Part shown: positions 1 to 8,527 of the stretch, in pieces | Layout of the letters: every line of letters begins with the position of its first letter | How positions within the stretch are numbered: the first letter of the stretch is position 1 | From: Flagellimonas taeanensis | GTDB taxonomy: Bacteria; Bacteroidota; Bacteroidia; Flavobacteriales; Flavobacteriaceae | Assembly: GCF_003584105.1 (NCBI RefSeq) | Contig: NZ_QXFO01000009.1 | Span: 62,001-126,000 of the forward strand | Direction of reading: 5' to 3' | Length of the DNA: 64,000 nt | Notes under the pieces: generated by a model | What the model was told of the DNA's origin: nothing | Database searches by the model: none | Seen by the model: only the letters and a program-made list of their open reading frames with translations | Program-made: the position numbers and the translations under genes

Positions 1-1395
1 ACCGGATTGTACGCCGCCTTTGTGATGGGATTGGTCACTTCCATTTTGGGAGGAAGACCGGGAATGATCTCTGGTGCTACAGGGGCTGTTGCGGTGGTGA
101 TCGTGAGCCTTGCCCAGCAATATGGAGTGGAGTACGTGTTTGCCACGGTGGTCTTGGCAGGTATTTTGCAGCTATTGGCGGGCATTCTTCGGTTGGGTAA
201 ATTGATGCGCTTGGTACCCCATCCGGTGATTTTCGGATTTGTGAACGGCTTAGCCATCATCATTTTTATGTCGCAATTGACACAGTTCAAAACCCAGGAT
301 GGGGAATGGTTGAGTGGCAGCACACTGTTCATTTTCTTGGGATTGGTGTTGTTGACGATGTTGATGATTTGGGGATTGCCCAAATTGACCAAAGTGGTCC
401 CCGCATCCTTGGCCGCTATTTTGGTGGTCTTCGGGATTGTGTTTTTCTTGGGATTGGACACCCGTACCATTGGCGATATTGCTTCCATTCAGGGAACGTT
501 TCCTCCATTTCATATTCCCGATCTTCCTTTGACTTGGGAGACGTTGCAGATCATTTTTCCCTTTGCGGCGATTGTGGCCGGAGTTGGTTTGATAGAGAGT
601 TTGCTGACGCTCAACATTGTGGATGAAATTACCGAAACCCGAGGTAGGGGCAACAAGGAAGCTGTGGCCCAGGGAACGGCCAATATCTTATCCGGATTTT
701 TCTCGGGGATGGGTGGTTGTGCCATGATCGGGCAAAGTCTGATCAATACCTCCAACGGGGCAAGGGCCAGACTTTCAGGGATTTTTGCAGCCTTGATGCT
801 CTTGGTGTTCATCATGTTCGGTTCCAGCTTGATTGAAAAAGTACCCATGGCAGCTCTCACCGGGTTGATGATCATGGTGGCTTTGGGCACCTTTGAGTGG
901 GCCAGTTTAAAAACCTTCCGCCGGATGCCCAAATCGGATGTGTTGGTGATGGTACTCGTTACCTTGGTGACCGTGTTCCTCCACAATCTGGCCTTGGCCG
1001 TTTTGGTAGGGGTGATCATTTCTGCCTTGGTGTTCGCTTGGGACAATGCAAAACGGATCAGAGCCAGAAAGTATGTGGATGAAGAAGGCGTAAAGCATTA
1101 TGAAATCTATGGCCCGCTCTTCTTTGGGAGCACCACCCTTTTTGCTGAAAAGTTTGATGTGCTGAACGACCCCGAAGAGGTTATCATCGACTTTAAGGAA
1201 AGCCGTTTGGTGGATATGTCCGCCATTGAAGCCGTGAACAAGATCACGGAGCGCTACCGAAAAGTGGGCAAAAAACTCCACCTGAAGCATTTGAGCAAGG
1301 ACTGTCAGCGCCTGTTGGCCAATGCCGATGATATTATCGAAGTGAACGTTTTGGAAGACCCAACCTATAAGGTTGTGGTCGATAAGATTGAGTAA
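1..1395 (+). CDS. SulP family anion permease with C-terminal STAS domain (5' end cut by window)
   Basis: Inner-membrane anion transporter of the SulP family (sulfate, bicarbonate or dicarboxylate; the substrate cannot be read). The frame is open to base 1 and reads TGLYAAFVMG, which matches the family's early core (GLYAAF). The TTG at 7 is therefore not the real start and roughly 30-60 N-terminal residues lie outside the window. Visible parts are the GGRPGMISGATGA motif, about nine hydrophobic helices to about residue 350, then a cytoplasmic STAS domain (about 365-455) with the DFKESRLVDMSA core. It ends 7 bp before the stop of a convergent gene. Family assignment is firm; substrate is unknown. 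Confidence 0.9.
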   Translation, partial: TGLYAAFVMGLVTSILGGRPGMISGATGAVAVVIVSLAQQYGVEYVFATVVLAGILQLLAGILRLGKLMRLVPHPVIFGFVNGLAIIIFMSQLTQFKTQDGEWLSGSTLFIFLGLVLLTMLMIWGLPKLTKVVPASLAAILVVFGIVFFLGLDTRTIGDIASIQGTFPPFHIPDLPLTWETLQIIFPFAAIVAGVGLIESLLTLNIVDEITETRGRGNKEAVAQGTANILSGFFSGMGGCAMIGQSLINTSNGARARLSGIFAALMLLVFIMFGSSLIEKVPMAALTGLMIMVALGTFEWASLKTFRRMPKSDVLVMVLVTLVTVFLHNLALAVLVGVIISALVFAWDNAKRIRARKYVDEEGVKHYEIYGPLFFGSTTLFAEKFDVLNDPEEVIIDFKESRLVDMSAIEAVNKITERYRKVGKKLHLKHLSKDCQRLLANADDIIEVNVLEDPTYKVVVDKIE

Positions 1396-1401
1396 GTGCT
1401 G

Positions 1402-1680
1402 CTAACTCGAAAAAAGAGAATAAAGACCAACCCCCAGAACAATTAGGATAACGAGCGCAATACAATAGTTTTGGATTTCTTCCAATCTATCCCTTTTTGC
1501 TTGTTGAATGATCTTGTCGCGGATTTTCTTTTGCTCAAAGGGAGTTAGGTCCTTGAACTTCAATTCGGTATTGCTAACATAGCCTTCGTAAGCTTCTCGA
1601 ATTTCTTTGAAACTACGCCGCTTATGCAACAAAGCACGATTGGCCTTGACTACTTTTACTGCGTGACTTGCGAAACCCAT
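1402..1680 (-). CDS. Small hypothetical protein with C-terminal membrane anchor
   Basis: A 92-residue protein of unknown function. The first about 65 residues are basic and helical (KANRALLHKRRSFKEIREAYEG and a following lysine/glutamate-rich stretch). Residues about 70-90 form one hydrophobic helix (IALVILIVLGVGLYSLF), so it is probably a tail-anchored inner-membrane protein with a cytoplasmic basic domain. It is convergent with the SulP gene and lies 58 bp downstream of the DinB-family gene on the same strand. The ATG at 1680 is the only sensible start. No family recognised. Confidence 0.7.
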   Translation of the reverse strand: MGFASHAVKVVKANRALLHKRRSFKEIREAYEGYVSNTELKFKDLTPFEQKKIRDKIIQQAKRDRLEEIQNYCIALVILIVLGVGLYSLFSS

Positions 1681-1738
1681 AGACCATCATCTTTATTTAT
1701 TGGTAATGGATTTTCAAGAAATGTTACAGCGATGGGGT

Positions 1739-2344
1739 TTAATCGCCCTTGGTCTGTCCCAAAAATGGGTTGACGTTGGGGTTTTGCGGGTTGCCGCTGG
1801 CCCTTCGCATCAAGGTGATCTGCCCGGTGTGGTAGATGCAGTCGGAAATCATCCCGTTGATGAGGTTCCAAAACGCAAATTCCGATTCTTGCTCCCCTCT
1901 TTTAAAAATCACTTTGAATTTTTCCAGATCCTCGGCACTTTTCCCCAACACTTTGCCACTGGCCGCTTTCAAATTTTGAAGGGTATTGGCCCGTAGCTCC
2001 TCATACGAAGCAGGGGTTGGATATTGGGATTTTTCAAAAGGGAGGGCATCCGGGGCCAACAAAATGTTGTTGGACATGGTATTGATATGCGCTATGGTTT
2101 CCAAAATGGTTCTGCCGTCCTCGGAAGGCTTGTAGGCGAGGTCTTTTTCGGTAAGGCCTTCGGTGGCCCAATAGAACCGGTAGCCAAGACCGTCAATCAT
2201 TCGGGCCACTAAATTTCCAGAGGTATATGCTTCGGGATGGGCGGGTATCTCTTTATAGGGAAGTTCCATGTTTTGTGCTTGAAGGGTTACTACGGATAGC
2301 AAAAGAAAAAATAAGGAAATGGGATGTAGAAAAGTCTTTTTCAT
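1739..2344 (-). CDS. DinB-family protein, exported
   Basis: A 201-residue DinB/YfiT-like four-helix-bundle protein. Residues 1-24 are a signal peptide ending LQAQ, so it acts outside the cytoplasm. The DinB pattern is seen in AHINTM (His86) and in YHTGQITLMRR (His172), the positions where this superfamily binds a divalent metal. Some DinB-like enzymes are metal-dependent thiol S-transferases, but no substrate can be inferred here. It is one of three DinB-type genes in the window (also at 14.4 and 46.8 kb), each with a different N-terminus. The start is set by the signal peptide. Confidence 0.8.
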   Translation of the reverse strand: MKKTFLHPISLFFLLLSVVTLQAQNMELPYKEIPAHPEAYTSGNLVARMIDGLGYRFYWATEGLTEKDLAYKPSEDGRTILETIAHINTMSNNILLAPDALPFEKSQYPTPASYEELRANTLQNLKAASGKVLGKSAEDLEKFKVIFKRGEQESEFAFWNLINGMISDCIYHTGQITLMRRASGNPQNPNVNPFLGQTKGD

Positions 2345-2474
2345 AGGTCGTAAAGGTATGGCAGAATGGGTTTTTAAACTGAAAATTCGCGAGGATTTTC
2401 AGAGGTCTGTCCTAGGAACAGTTGGAGGGTGGCAAGAATAAACAATTTTATGCAGAGATTGTTACAACCAGCGT

Positions 2475-3440
2475 TTACTCATTTTCAGACCTTTTTTTTT
2501 CGACCCGCAAAATATTATTTTGTATATCTTTCATTATCCATTTTCCCCACCAACCTGCATAAAAGTTAAAAGTCGTGCTCATTTTAAAACTACTATATAA
2601 ATGTAAACGATTCAGACCATTTGGTAACTCCTCAAGCTCATAAGTTCCATTCAAAACATCAAAATAATCACCTCCAATTACTACGTGTTCATCTAAGGTG
2701 GTTGAAGGGATTTCGTGCGGATATGCTTTTATTGTGAAAACCATTTTCTCATTGTCTTTATATTCCGTTACAGTTTCGTGAAACACAAGACCTTTTGTGA
2801 AAATAGCTTCTCTATATGCTCCTACTCCTTCAAAATTTAGTTCTGCTTTTACAGGTCGTGGAAAACCAAGCATTCTTGTTAAATATCCTTTATCTTGTTC
2901 AATGGGAATTTCTTTTACACGAGTCACATTGTCCCAAATTTTTTCGGCTGGTGCATTGATGTCAATATAAGTATAGGCTTTATAAGTTCCAGGAATTGTC
3001 TCAACCATACTTTCTATAGGTCCAATTAAAAATGGCAATAGAATCAAAATCGAAATTTTTAGACGGTCGTTTTTTTTGCGAGCTTTTAAGTATCCCCCAA
3101 ATAGTCCACCAATTGATGCAGTTAACAGAAAAACAGGTAAAATCATAATCCAGCAAGCCCAACCTTCAATTCCCCAAGCTAAAGTCAGAATTAAGAACAG
3201 GAAAACTGGAATCCAAGGGGTAAATATTCTATATGTAATTCTTTTTGCTTTTTCTTCACTTGATAAATAGACTGTCAAAGATCCAATTATTGTTGGAAGC
3301 AAAAACAAAAATGTTACTGACATGACTTGAAAAAAATCATCCCAAGTTTTCAATTTCATTCCAAATATAATTCGGACGAGAATAGCATAAACAACGGGGA
3401 TCCCAATTACTATTAGAATGTTTTTAAGTTTTTCGTTCAT
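2475..3440 (-). CDS. Membrane protein with C-terminal SRPBCC (START-like) domain
   Basis: A 321-residue protein starting at the ATG MNEKLKN; an upstream in-frame start at 3458 is less likely because it adds only a short polar leader. Residues 1-150 hold four or five hydrophobic helices. Residues about 160-310 look like an SRPBCC fold (INAPAEKIWDNVTRVKEIP at its start, an amphipathic helix KWIMKDIQNNILRVE at its end), a cavity that usually holds a hydrophobic ligand. The gene is visibly more AT-rich than most of the window and sits alone between larger gaps, which suggests recent acquisition. The domain call is moderate; no specific function is known. Confidence 0.65.
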   Translation of the reverse strand: MNEKLKNILIVIGIPVVYAILVRIIFGMKLKTWDDFFQVMSVTFLFLLPTIIGSLTVYLSSEEKAKRITYRIFTPWIPVFLFLILTLAWGIEGWACWIMILPVFLLTASIGGLFGGYLKARKKNDRLKISILILLPFLIGPIESMVETIPGTYKAYTYIDINAPAEKIWDNVTRVKEIPIEQDKGYLTRMLGFPRPVKAELNFEGVGAYREAIFTKGLVFHETVTEYKDNEKMVFTIKAYPHEIPSTTLDEHVVIGGDYFDVLNGTYELEELPNGLNRLHLYSSFKMSTTFNFYAGWWGKWIMKDIQNNILRVEKKRSENE

Positions 3441-3581
3441 TTTTCTTCTTGATGGCAATAGATTTATGCATGATTAGTCATGGACCTTTGGGCGAAAAAA
3501 TGTCCTCTTGGTTTAAAGATAATCGATTATGGGTTTTCCGACAGGAAAATCACTTTCATTTGACTTAGCAAGTTGTTAGAT

Positions 3582-4292
3582 CTATTGTTTTTTCCAATGT
3601 TCCATCCCATAGGTCAAGTCTCCTTGGGCCTCCATTTCGTTCACCTGTTCTCCCAATCCCAAAAAGTCATTGAACAATGCCATGTTTATCGAGCAATTTT
3701 CCTTGTCCAAATGAAGTATTTCAAGTCCGTTTATGATGGTTTGTCCCATACTGAAAGGCACCAGACAATACTCCTTGAATTCTTCGGTGATATAGTTTTC
3801 CATTTTCTCAAAATAATCTTTGTACACTCCTAAGGGAGAAACAATGATTTCTTTAAGATTTTGGACTTGATAGGGGATCAAGTCATTTTCATAACTCAAA
3901 ACCGATTTTTCGAGGCCATACACCTGAAAATACTTTCCCAAATGGCTGACCGCAAAATGGAGCTCCTTGTAATTCCATCTATTTCCAGAGCCATAGGAGT
4001 CCAATGTCAAATAGCCGCTATAACTGGGCACGAAACCAAAAGTTGTTCCTTGGGTATTTTTCCCCAATGCAGCACTGATTTTCTTTAAAAATGCCACCCA
4101 ATTTTTTTCATACGTCTTCTTGTCGGCAATTTTTTCATCAAGTAATTTTTCCAGTTCCTGTATGCCTGGGTACTGTCGGTAAATATCAAAGTCCTGGTGT
4201 TTTTTGATCCCGATGGGGTAATACTTTATGATGGAATGGTATAAGGGCCAAAAATCATATTCGTCATAATTGAATGAAAAATTATTGTCCAT
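3582..4292 (-). CDS. Hypothetical protein (236 aa)
   Basis: A cytoplasmic-looking protein without signal peptide or membrane helix. It is rich in aromatic residues (SFNYDEYDFWPLYHSIIKYY near the N-terminus; SYSGYLTLDSYGSGN in the middle, about residues 90-107). No family recognised. Its start, 29 bp from the stop of the esterase/TPR gene, fits a head-to-tail arrangement on the minus strand. The length of the clean frame and the neighbouring gene spacing support a real gene. Confidence 0.6.
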   Translation of the reverse strand: MDNNFSFNYDEYDFWPLYHSIIKYYPIGIKKHQDFDIYRQYPGIQELEKLLDEKIADKKTYEKNWVAFLKKISAALGKNTQGTTFGFVPSYSGYLTLDSYGSGNRWNYKELHFAVSHLGKYFQVYGLEKSVLSYENDLIPYQVQNLKEIIVSPLGVYKDYFEKMENYITEEFKEYCLVPFSMGQTIINGLEILHLDKENCSINMALFNDFLGLGEQVNEMEAQGDLTYGMEHWKKQ

Positions 4293-4321
4293 CGAATAAA
4301 CTGATTTTTAGGGTCATCATT

Positions 4322-5503
4322 TTACCGGTTCAACTCCTTTATTTTTAGTGAAGCGTTGGTATTGTCCGGGTCCAGCCCAAGAACTTTTTTATAGTTTTCG
4401 ATTGCTTTTTGGGTGTTTCCCAGCGTCTCATAGGCCTCTGCCAAGCTATCGTATGCATTGGGCGACTTGGGGAAGTTTTCCACATTCAACAGGAAAAACT
4501 CCAATGCTTTGGGTCTGTCCTCCGCATTTCTGCTTTGTAGTAGGGCATAACCCAGTTGGTTCACAAGGTGTTCGGGGGGTGCAAAATCCCAGGAGAGCCG
4601 TTCCGAAAGTTCCTGAAAATGCTCGGTGAGCTGCTCTTTGGCAGCGATGTCCCGATAGGAAATCCCGTAGCCTTCAAAAATTGCCGAGATTCCGTTGTGA
4701 AAGGCAATGATGGGGACCGAGCTATGGTTTTCATGCTCGAAGTATTCCAATTTGGCGGGCAGCGTACCGCTGTATTTGCTGTTCAATGACTCATAGAACC
4801 TTACATGGCGATCCCGGTTCCGGATATTTCTTTTGCCCCAATTTGCCGTGGCCATGTAAAGGAACCTTTTAAAGGAACCATCGGTCAATGCATCCAGTTT
4901 ATGGTCCATGGTTTCTGAATCCCAAGTTCCAAAACTCGGGTCGACCGCAATGAATGCATTGAAAAGTGTTTTTTCTTTCAGATAGGCATGGGCGGCCAAG
5001 AGACCCCCTAACGAATGTCCAAAAAGGATTCGATAGGGCACTGTTCTATACTTCTGGTCCAAGTCTGGCAAAAGTTCATCCTCCAAAAATTGAAGAAAGC
5101 GGTCCCCTCCGCCGGAAGTGTTCGCCCTTGTGGTAATGATTTTGTCCGGGGTGTAGTCCCTTCTTCGGTCCACATTCTGGATGGCGACCACGATCATCTC
5201 CGGGATTTTTTGGTTTCTGTAAGCGTCGGCGCTCATGTAGTTTACCATCCCCGCTATGGGCTTGAAGTGCACATTTCCATCGAGTACGATGAGCACCGGA
5301 TACCGCTTATAGGACGATCCTTTATCGTGATAGGACTCGGGAAGGCTGATCCAATAGTCCCTGTCTTCCTCCAAAACGGTGGACCTAAGGGTGTGTTTTG
5401 TGCCGAGGACAATTTGTTCCTCAACTTGTGATTGCATCGGACGGACCCCTATCACCAAAAATAGGATGGCCATAAAAGGTGTGTGGATAAAGTTGATTTT
5501 CAT
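4322..5503 (-). CDS. Exported Fes/IroE-like serine esterase with C-terminal TPR
   Basis: A 393-residue alpha/beta hydrolase of the putative esterase family (enterochelin esterase Fes/IroE, esterase D). Residues 1-25 form a signal peptide (...RPMQSQ). The nucleophile elbow is GHSLGG (162-167, Ser164); the catalytic His is probably His260 in HENHSSVP; an oxyanion strand PVLIVLDGNVHF lies at 69-80. Residues about 345-393 form tetratricopeptide units (SPNAYDSLAEAYETLGNTQ and a following repeat). The hydrolase-TPR fusion is common in Bacteroidota. The substrate may be a siderophore ester or another ester; no siderophore uptake gene is adjacent. Confidence 0.8.
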   Translation of the reverse strand: MKINFIHTPFMAILFLVIGVRPMQSQVEEQIVLGTKHTLRSTVLEEDRDYWISLPESYHDKGSSYKRYPVLIVLDGNVHFKPIAGMVNYMSADAYRNQKIPEMIVVAIQNVDRRRDYTPDKIITTRANTSGGGDRFLQFLEDELLPDLDQKYRTVPYRILFGHSLGGLLAAHAYLKEKTLFNAFIAVDPSFGTWDSETMDHKLDALTDGSFKRFLYMATANWGKRNIRNRDRHVRFYESLNSKYSGTLPAKLEYFEHENHSSVPIIAFHNGISAIFEGYGISYRDIAAKEQLTEHFQELSERLSWDFAPPEHLVNQLGYALLQSRNAEDRPKALEFFLLNVENFPKSPNAYDSLAEAYETLGNTQKAIENYKKVLGLDPDNTNASLKIKELNR

Positions 5504-5651
5504 AGGATTGGTAACAGTTTCGGTTATGGTTTCGTGGTGGCTGGGGGGTTGGCAGTCGGCAACATGGGCCGCAGTACGAAATCATTCTTTTGATTGTTTA
5601 CTTTTATTAAAAATAGGGAATTTAGTTAAAGGGAAGGGAGTGCAATGAATT

Positions 5652-5666
5652 ATAGACAGTGTTAGC
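5652..5666. repeat. Left outer half-site of attC-like cassette block
   Basis: ATAGACAGTGTTAGC on the plus strand. On the minus strand (the gene direction) it reads GCTAACACTGTCTAT and begins inside the stop codon region of the next gene. Its mirror image (ATAGACAAGTTAGC on the minus strand) lies at 7138-7151. Together they bracket the two-gene AT-rich block and resemble R''/L'' and L'/R' arms of an integron attC site. Seen directly; the integron reading is inference. Confidence 0.5.
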
Positions 5667-6172
5667 TACAGTTTTTCATATTTTAATTTTTCTTTGCGCA
5701 ACATTTTTTCCACTTTCGAAATCAAATTTTTAGTGGTTCCATTGGCTAATATTTTTATAAGATAGTAATAGCCGAATCCGAATATAGGCAAGAATAAAAC
5801 TTCAATTTTTTCAACCCCATTTTCTATCAATAAATAGACCCCTAATCCAAAAGTTAGAAGCGCAAAAATTAGAGAAAACCAATAATGCAAAAGGAACGTA
5901 AGTCCATTTTTTCGTTCCAATATTAGTTTGCTTTCAGTTCCATTTGTATTAGAGTTATGGCATTTTACATTCAATTTTACCATAGGGCCTAGATAAGGCC
6001 AAAAAGTAAATAATGAAGCTTCTTTGAATACTTCTATTCCATTATCATAGGAAACTTTGCCCGATAAATTATGGTGATTTACAAGCGTATTTTCCCTTAT
6101 TCTTTCCGCAATAATTTGATTCAGTTTGCTGGCAGGGTGGTAAAGTTTGTATTTAAATATTTTTTCTCTCAA
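5666..6172 (-). CDS. Hypothetical protein with two membrane helices, cassette-borne
   Basis: A 168-residue protein of unknown function. The N-terminal 90 residues are soluble (KVSYDNGIEVFKEASLFTF at about 39-57), followed by two adjacent hydrophobic helices (about 95-115 and 120-145: FSLIFALLTFGLGVYLLI and LFLPIFGFGYYYLIKILA), then a basic tail. It starts 24 bp after the GTTAGC arm of the attC-like site and ends in the GCTAAC arm of the left half-site, the tight fit expected of an integron cassette gene. Strongly AT-rich against the flanking genes. No family recognised. Confidence 0.6.
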   Translation of the reverse strand: MREKIFKYKLYHPASKLNQIIAERIRENTLVNHHNLSGKVSYDNGIEVFKEASLFTFWPYLGPMVKLNVKCHNSNTNGTESKLILERKNGLTFLLHYWFSLIFALLTFGLGVYLLIENGVEKIEVLFLPIFGFGYYYLIKILANGTTKNLISKVEKMLRKEKLKYEKL

Positions 6173-6195
6173 TAAATACTCACATTAAAATTGTA

Positions 6196-6313
6196 GCTAA
6201 CGGTCTCGTATAACCAGTCACGGGTTAATATTCGGTTTGGCACAGGCGTTAGCAATTATGAGTGGATTCGGACGTAGTCGAATCTGCCGTAATTGTGGTT
6301 ATACATTGTTAGC
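6196..6313 (-). repeat. attC-like imperfect palindrome between two cassette-like genes
   Basis: A 118-bp structured intergenic element. Outer arms: GCTAAC (6196-6201) with GTTAGC (6308-6313). Second arms: GTATAACC (6208-6215) with GGTTATAC (6297-6304). Inner hairpin: CAATTA and GGATTCG (6253-6270) pairing with CGAATC and TAATTG (6279-6295). An additional GTTAGC lies at 6248-6253. The order on the minus strand (R'', L'', variable stem, L', R') is that of an integron attC recombination site, though GTTAGCT departs from the classical GTTRRRY. It sits exactly between two same-strand unknown genes. No integrase gene is in the window. Confidence 0.55.
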
Positions 6314-6332
6314 TTTAGCAATTTTTGTTTGA

Positions 6333-7046
6333 TTATTTAATTCTTAAATCCTCTATTTTGTTTACAACTATTTGAATTTTGTCCAAATCCTCTTCTTTAA
6401 TGTTTGTCAATTCAAGAAGAGTATAGAGCTCATTACCCAATGGGCTTATTTTAAATGTTGATATTGACATTCCAATTGCCGCTCCTGCTTGCTTTAAAAG
6501 TTGGTGGTTGTATAAATTCAATAATTCTGAGTAAAAGTCTTGATATTCAAATAATTCTTTTGCGTTTTCATCATGGAATGATTCCATCCATCTACTTGCT
6601 TTTAAAACATTTACTTTCTTGACATACGCTAAAATTGTAAGTTGACGGAAACTCAATTGCTCAATTATTCTTAAAAGAGTATTTCCTTTTTCAAAACTTA
6701 TTGAAGAATCAAAATTGATGTTGGCTAAAAAATTTGCATAAAACTCAATTTTCTTTTCTTCATATTCATTTCTTGCCTTTAAGAGTGTTCCTTCCAATAT
6801 GGATTCAGCAGCAGGTCTATCGTTCAATTGCGGCTCAAAGAAATCATCATTCCGCATAACGCCTCCTAAACTTAAACGTTTTTCAATTTTTTTGAAGGCA
6901 ATTGATAAGGTTGCCCCTAGACGAATTTGTTCCCTATCGCTTAAGTAACGAGTTGAAATTTCATTCCCAACTTTTTTAAATATTTCTGATAATACTGGAC
7001 CTACAATGGCTCCACCAATTGCACCAGCAGGCCCTGCAACAGCCAA
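6333..7046 (-). CDS. Hypothetical protein with glycine-zipper N-terminus; start uncertain or truncated
   Basis: A 237-residue protein with the TTG start at 7046. It resembles a widespread uncharacterised group with the pattern RNDDFF.....R.AAESILEGTL..A..EYEEKK..FYANFLANI (about residues 63-110) and EQLSFRQLTILAYV (about 128-141); function unknown. The reading frame stays open upstream to 7151 and would add 35 coherent residues that complete the glycine-rich hydrophobic segment (SEIGGNVSAALIGLAVAG). That stretch has no ATG/GTG/TTG start and is closed by an in-frame TAG at 7152-7154. So it either starts at a rare codon (ATT 7130 or ATA 7133) or lost its native start when the cassette joined. 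AT-rich. Confidence 0.6.
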   Translation of the reverse strand: MAVAGPAGAIGGAIVGPVLSEIFKKVGNEISTRYLSDREQIRLGATLSIAFKKIEKRLSLGGVMRNDDFFEPQLNDRPAAESILEGTLLKARNEYEEKKIEFYANFLANINFDSSISFEKGNTLLRIIEQLSFRQLTILAYVKKVNVLKASRWMESFHDENAKELFEYQDFYSELLNLYNHQLLKQAGAAIGMSISTFKISPLGNELYTLLELTNIKEEDLDKIQIVVNKIEDLRIK

Positions 7047-7137
7047 ACCAATTAGTGCGGCTGAGACATTTCCTCCAATTTCCGAACCCTTTTGAAGGAT
7101 ATATTTTAATCTATTTTTTTCTTGGTCAATTATTAAA

Positions 7138-7151
7138 GCTAACTTGTCTAT
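7138..7151. repeat. Right outer half-site of attC-like cassette block
   Basis: GCTAACTTGTCTAT on the plus strand; minus strand ATAGACAAGTTAGC, complementary in layout to the left half-site at 5652-5666. It lies just where the reading frame of the 237-residue gene opens, as expected for the R' arm preceding a cassette. The other half of a complete site is not evident upstream. Confidence 0.45.
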
Positions 7152-7235
7152 CTAGATGCATTTCACATCCATATATCCCAAAATCGAGATATCATCGGTG
7201 TATTTGGGCCTTCTCTAAGTTGTATTACAGTTTAA

Positions 7236-7709
7236 TCACGGTTCACAATCCGTTTTGGTCAACGGCATGGACGAGCTAAAACTAAGGGAAGTTGGGTCCT
7301 GGAATTCGGTTCCGGTCTCGTCCAGTGCGCCAAATCCTTCAATCAACTGGACCCCCTTCACTAAAAAGGCCACTTGGCGGGTGCTTTCCATACCTTCGGA
7401 CATAAAGGTGTAACTCCCGAGGAGCACACTGTCCATCAAGACGCCGGCAAAGGTTCCCTTGTTGGCATCTTTTTCCTTAAGCGCATAGTCCAGATTGCCC
7501 AATACGGCACTGTTGATCTCGGTGATCTCCAATACAATGCGGTTACCGTTGGCGTCATAGGTATAGCAACCTTCTTCCAAAGTAGGCATAGATTGGGGCG
7601 GGGCCACGATTTCGGATGCTTCGGGAACGCTGTCCACTTCTTTGGTCTCCTTGGTCTTGCAACTGGCCACTACGGAGAGGGCAAAGCAGGCAAAAAGTAG
7701 TTTTTTCAT
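7236..7709 (-). CDS. Hypothetical lipoprotein
   Basis: A 157-residue lipoprotein with signal peptide and lipobox VVASC (Cys17). It has a small domain beginning GCYTYDANGNRIVLEITEI (about 47-65) that resembles short beta-rich domains of Bacteroidota lipoproteins. No function known. It starts 2 bp downstream of the stop of the META/COG3650 lipoprotein, on the same strand, so the genes 8946->7236 are probably one operon of three envelope lipoproteins. The start is fixed by the signal peptide. Confidence 0.75.
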   Translation of the reverse strand: MKKLLFACFALSVVASCKTKETKEVDSVPEASEIVAPPQSMPTLEEGCYTYDANGNRIVLEITEINSAVLGNLDYALKEKDANKGTFAGVLMDSVLLGSYTFMSEGMESTRQVAFLVKGVQLIEGFGALDETGTEFQDPTSLSFSSSMPLTKTDCEP

Positions 7710-7711
7710 GA

Positions 7712-8527
7712 TCAGTCTATTTTTTTGAATATGAGTAGGTTTTCTTGGCTTCCATTGGAAAGGTACAATCTGTTGTTTTCCACTTTGTAGGTGGTGCCGC
7801 TTTGCAGGGCCTTCAAAAACTCGGATTCCCTGTCCATTTTAGAGCAGGCCATTTGGGTGGAGGCAATCTGGGCAAAACGCAGCAGGTCTTTTTCGTAGAA
7901 CAGGCTTCCGGTCATCCGGTTGCAGCCCGAAAAACCTGAAAATCGGTTGTCGTTGGTATAGATTTCCATATAGGGCACATCCTTCCCGTTGAATTCCTCT
8001 TTGGATACTTTTTGGGACATCATTTCCTCCAGCACCCAGATATCATTGAGCCTGTAATCGGTCACATAGGAGCCGCAGCCTTCGAGGGCATGGGTTTCTT
8101 CCTCCCCTGTTTTTTTATAGGAAATCGTCACGGAGTAGGGCGATACTTCGCCGGACATGGCATTGGTGCATTCTTTTTGGGAGATGATGACGTCCATGGA
8201 CGTGGCCTCGGTCTGTGCGCGGTACATCTTTATGTTGGCATCCTGCACCCTGATAGGTTCGGTATGGGGCACAATGATGGTGTCCCCTTCAATCGTGCTG
8301 AGTTCCACCTTGTCCCCATAGATCTTGAGCCCCCAGAAAGGTTCTGTTCCCGTGGCCTTGAAATAGTTCTCAGCGTATTCTATCGGTAGGTCTCCGGTAT
8401 TTTCTTCGGCTTTGATGGTGTCTGTCGTTTCTTCAGTGGCTTCTGTCTGTTCGCTATTTTGTTTTTTCATTTCCACGCAATGGGTAAGGAACACTAGAAA
8501 ACAGACGGCCATTATGGATTTTTTCAT
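7712..8527 (-). CDS. Lipoprotein with COG3650-like and META domains
   Basis: A 271-residue lipoprotein (lipobox LTHC, Cys17). After a Thr/Glu-rich linker, residues about 50-150 carry the pattern ATGTEPFWGL ... DANIKMYRAQ ... CTNAMSGE, typical of the COG3650 envelope domain. Residues about 160-270 are a META domain (SGFSGCNRMTGSL at about 194-206, then FAQIASTQMACS). META proteins such as HslJ are envelope-stress or heat-inducible in enterobacteria; the molecular role is unknown. The start codon overlaps the previous gene's stop by 4 bp (8524-8527), implying translational coupling. Confidence 0.8.
   Translation of the reverse strand: MKKSIMAVCFLVFLTHCVEMKKQNSEQTEATEETTDTIKAEENTGDLPIEYAENYFKATGTEPFWGLKIYGDKVELSTIEGDTIIVPHTEPIRVQDANIKMYRAQTEATSMDVIISQKECTNAMSGEVSPYSVTISYKKTGEEETHALEGCGSYVTDYRLNDIWVLEEMMSQKVSKEEFNGKDVPYMEIYTNDNRFSGFSGCNRMTGSLFYEKDLLRFAQIASTQMACSKMDRESEFLKALQSGTTYKVENNRLYLSNGSQENLLIFKKID

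Noticed and set aside
2427..3471. Possible short direct repeats (TGGCAA...TTTATGCA) flanking the AT-rich SRPBCC gene
   Set aside because: The match needs a gap of several bases and is not better than chance in AT-rich DNA; noted only as a possible insertion scar.
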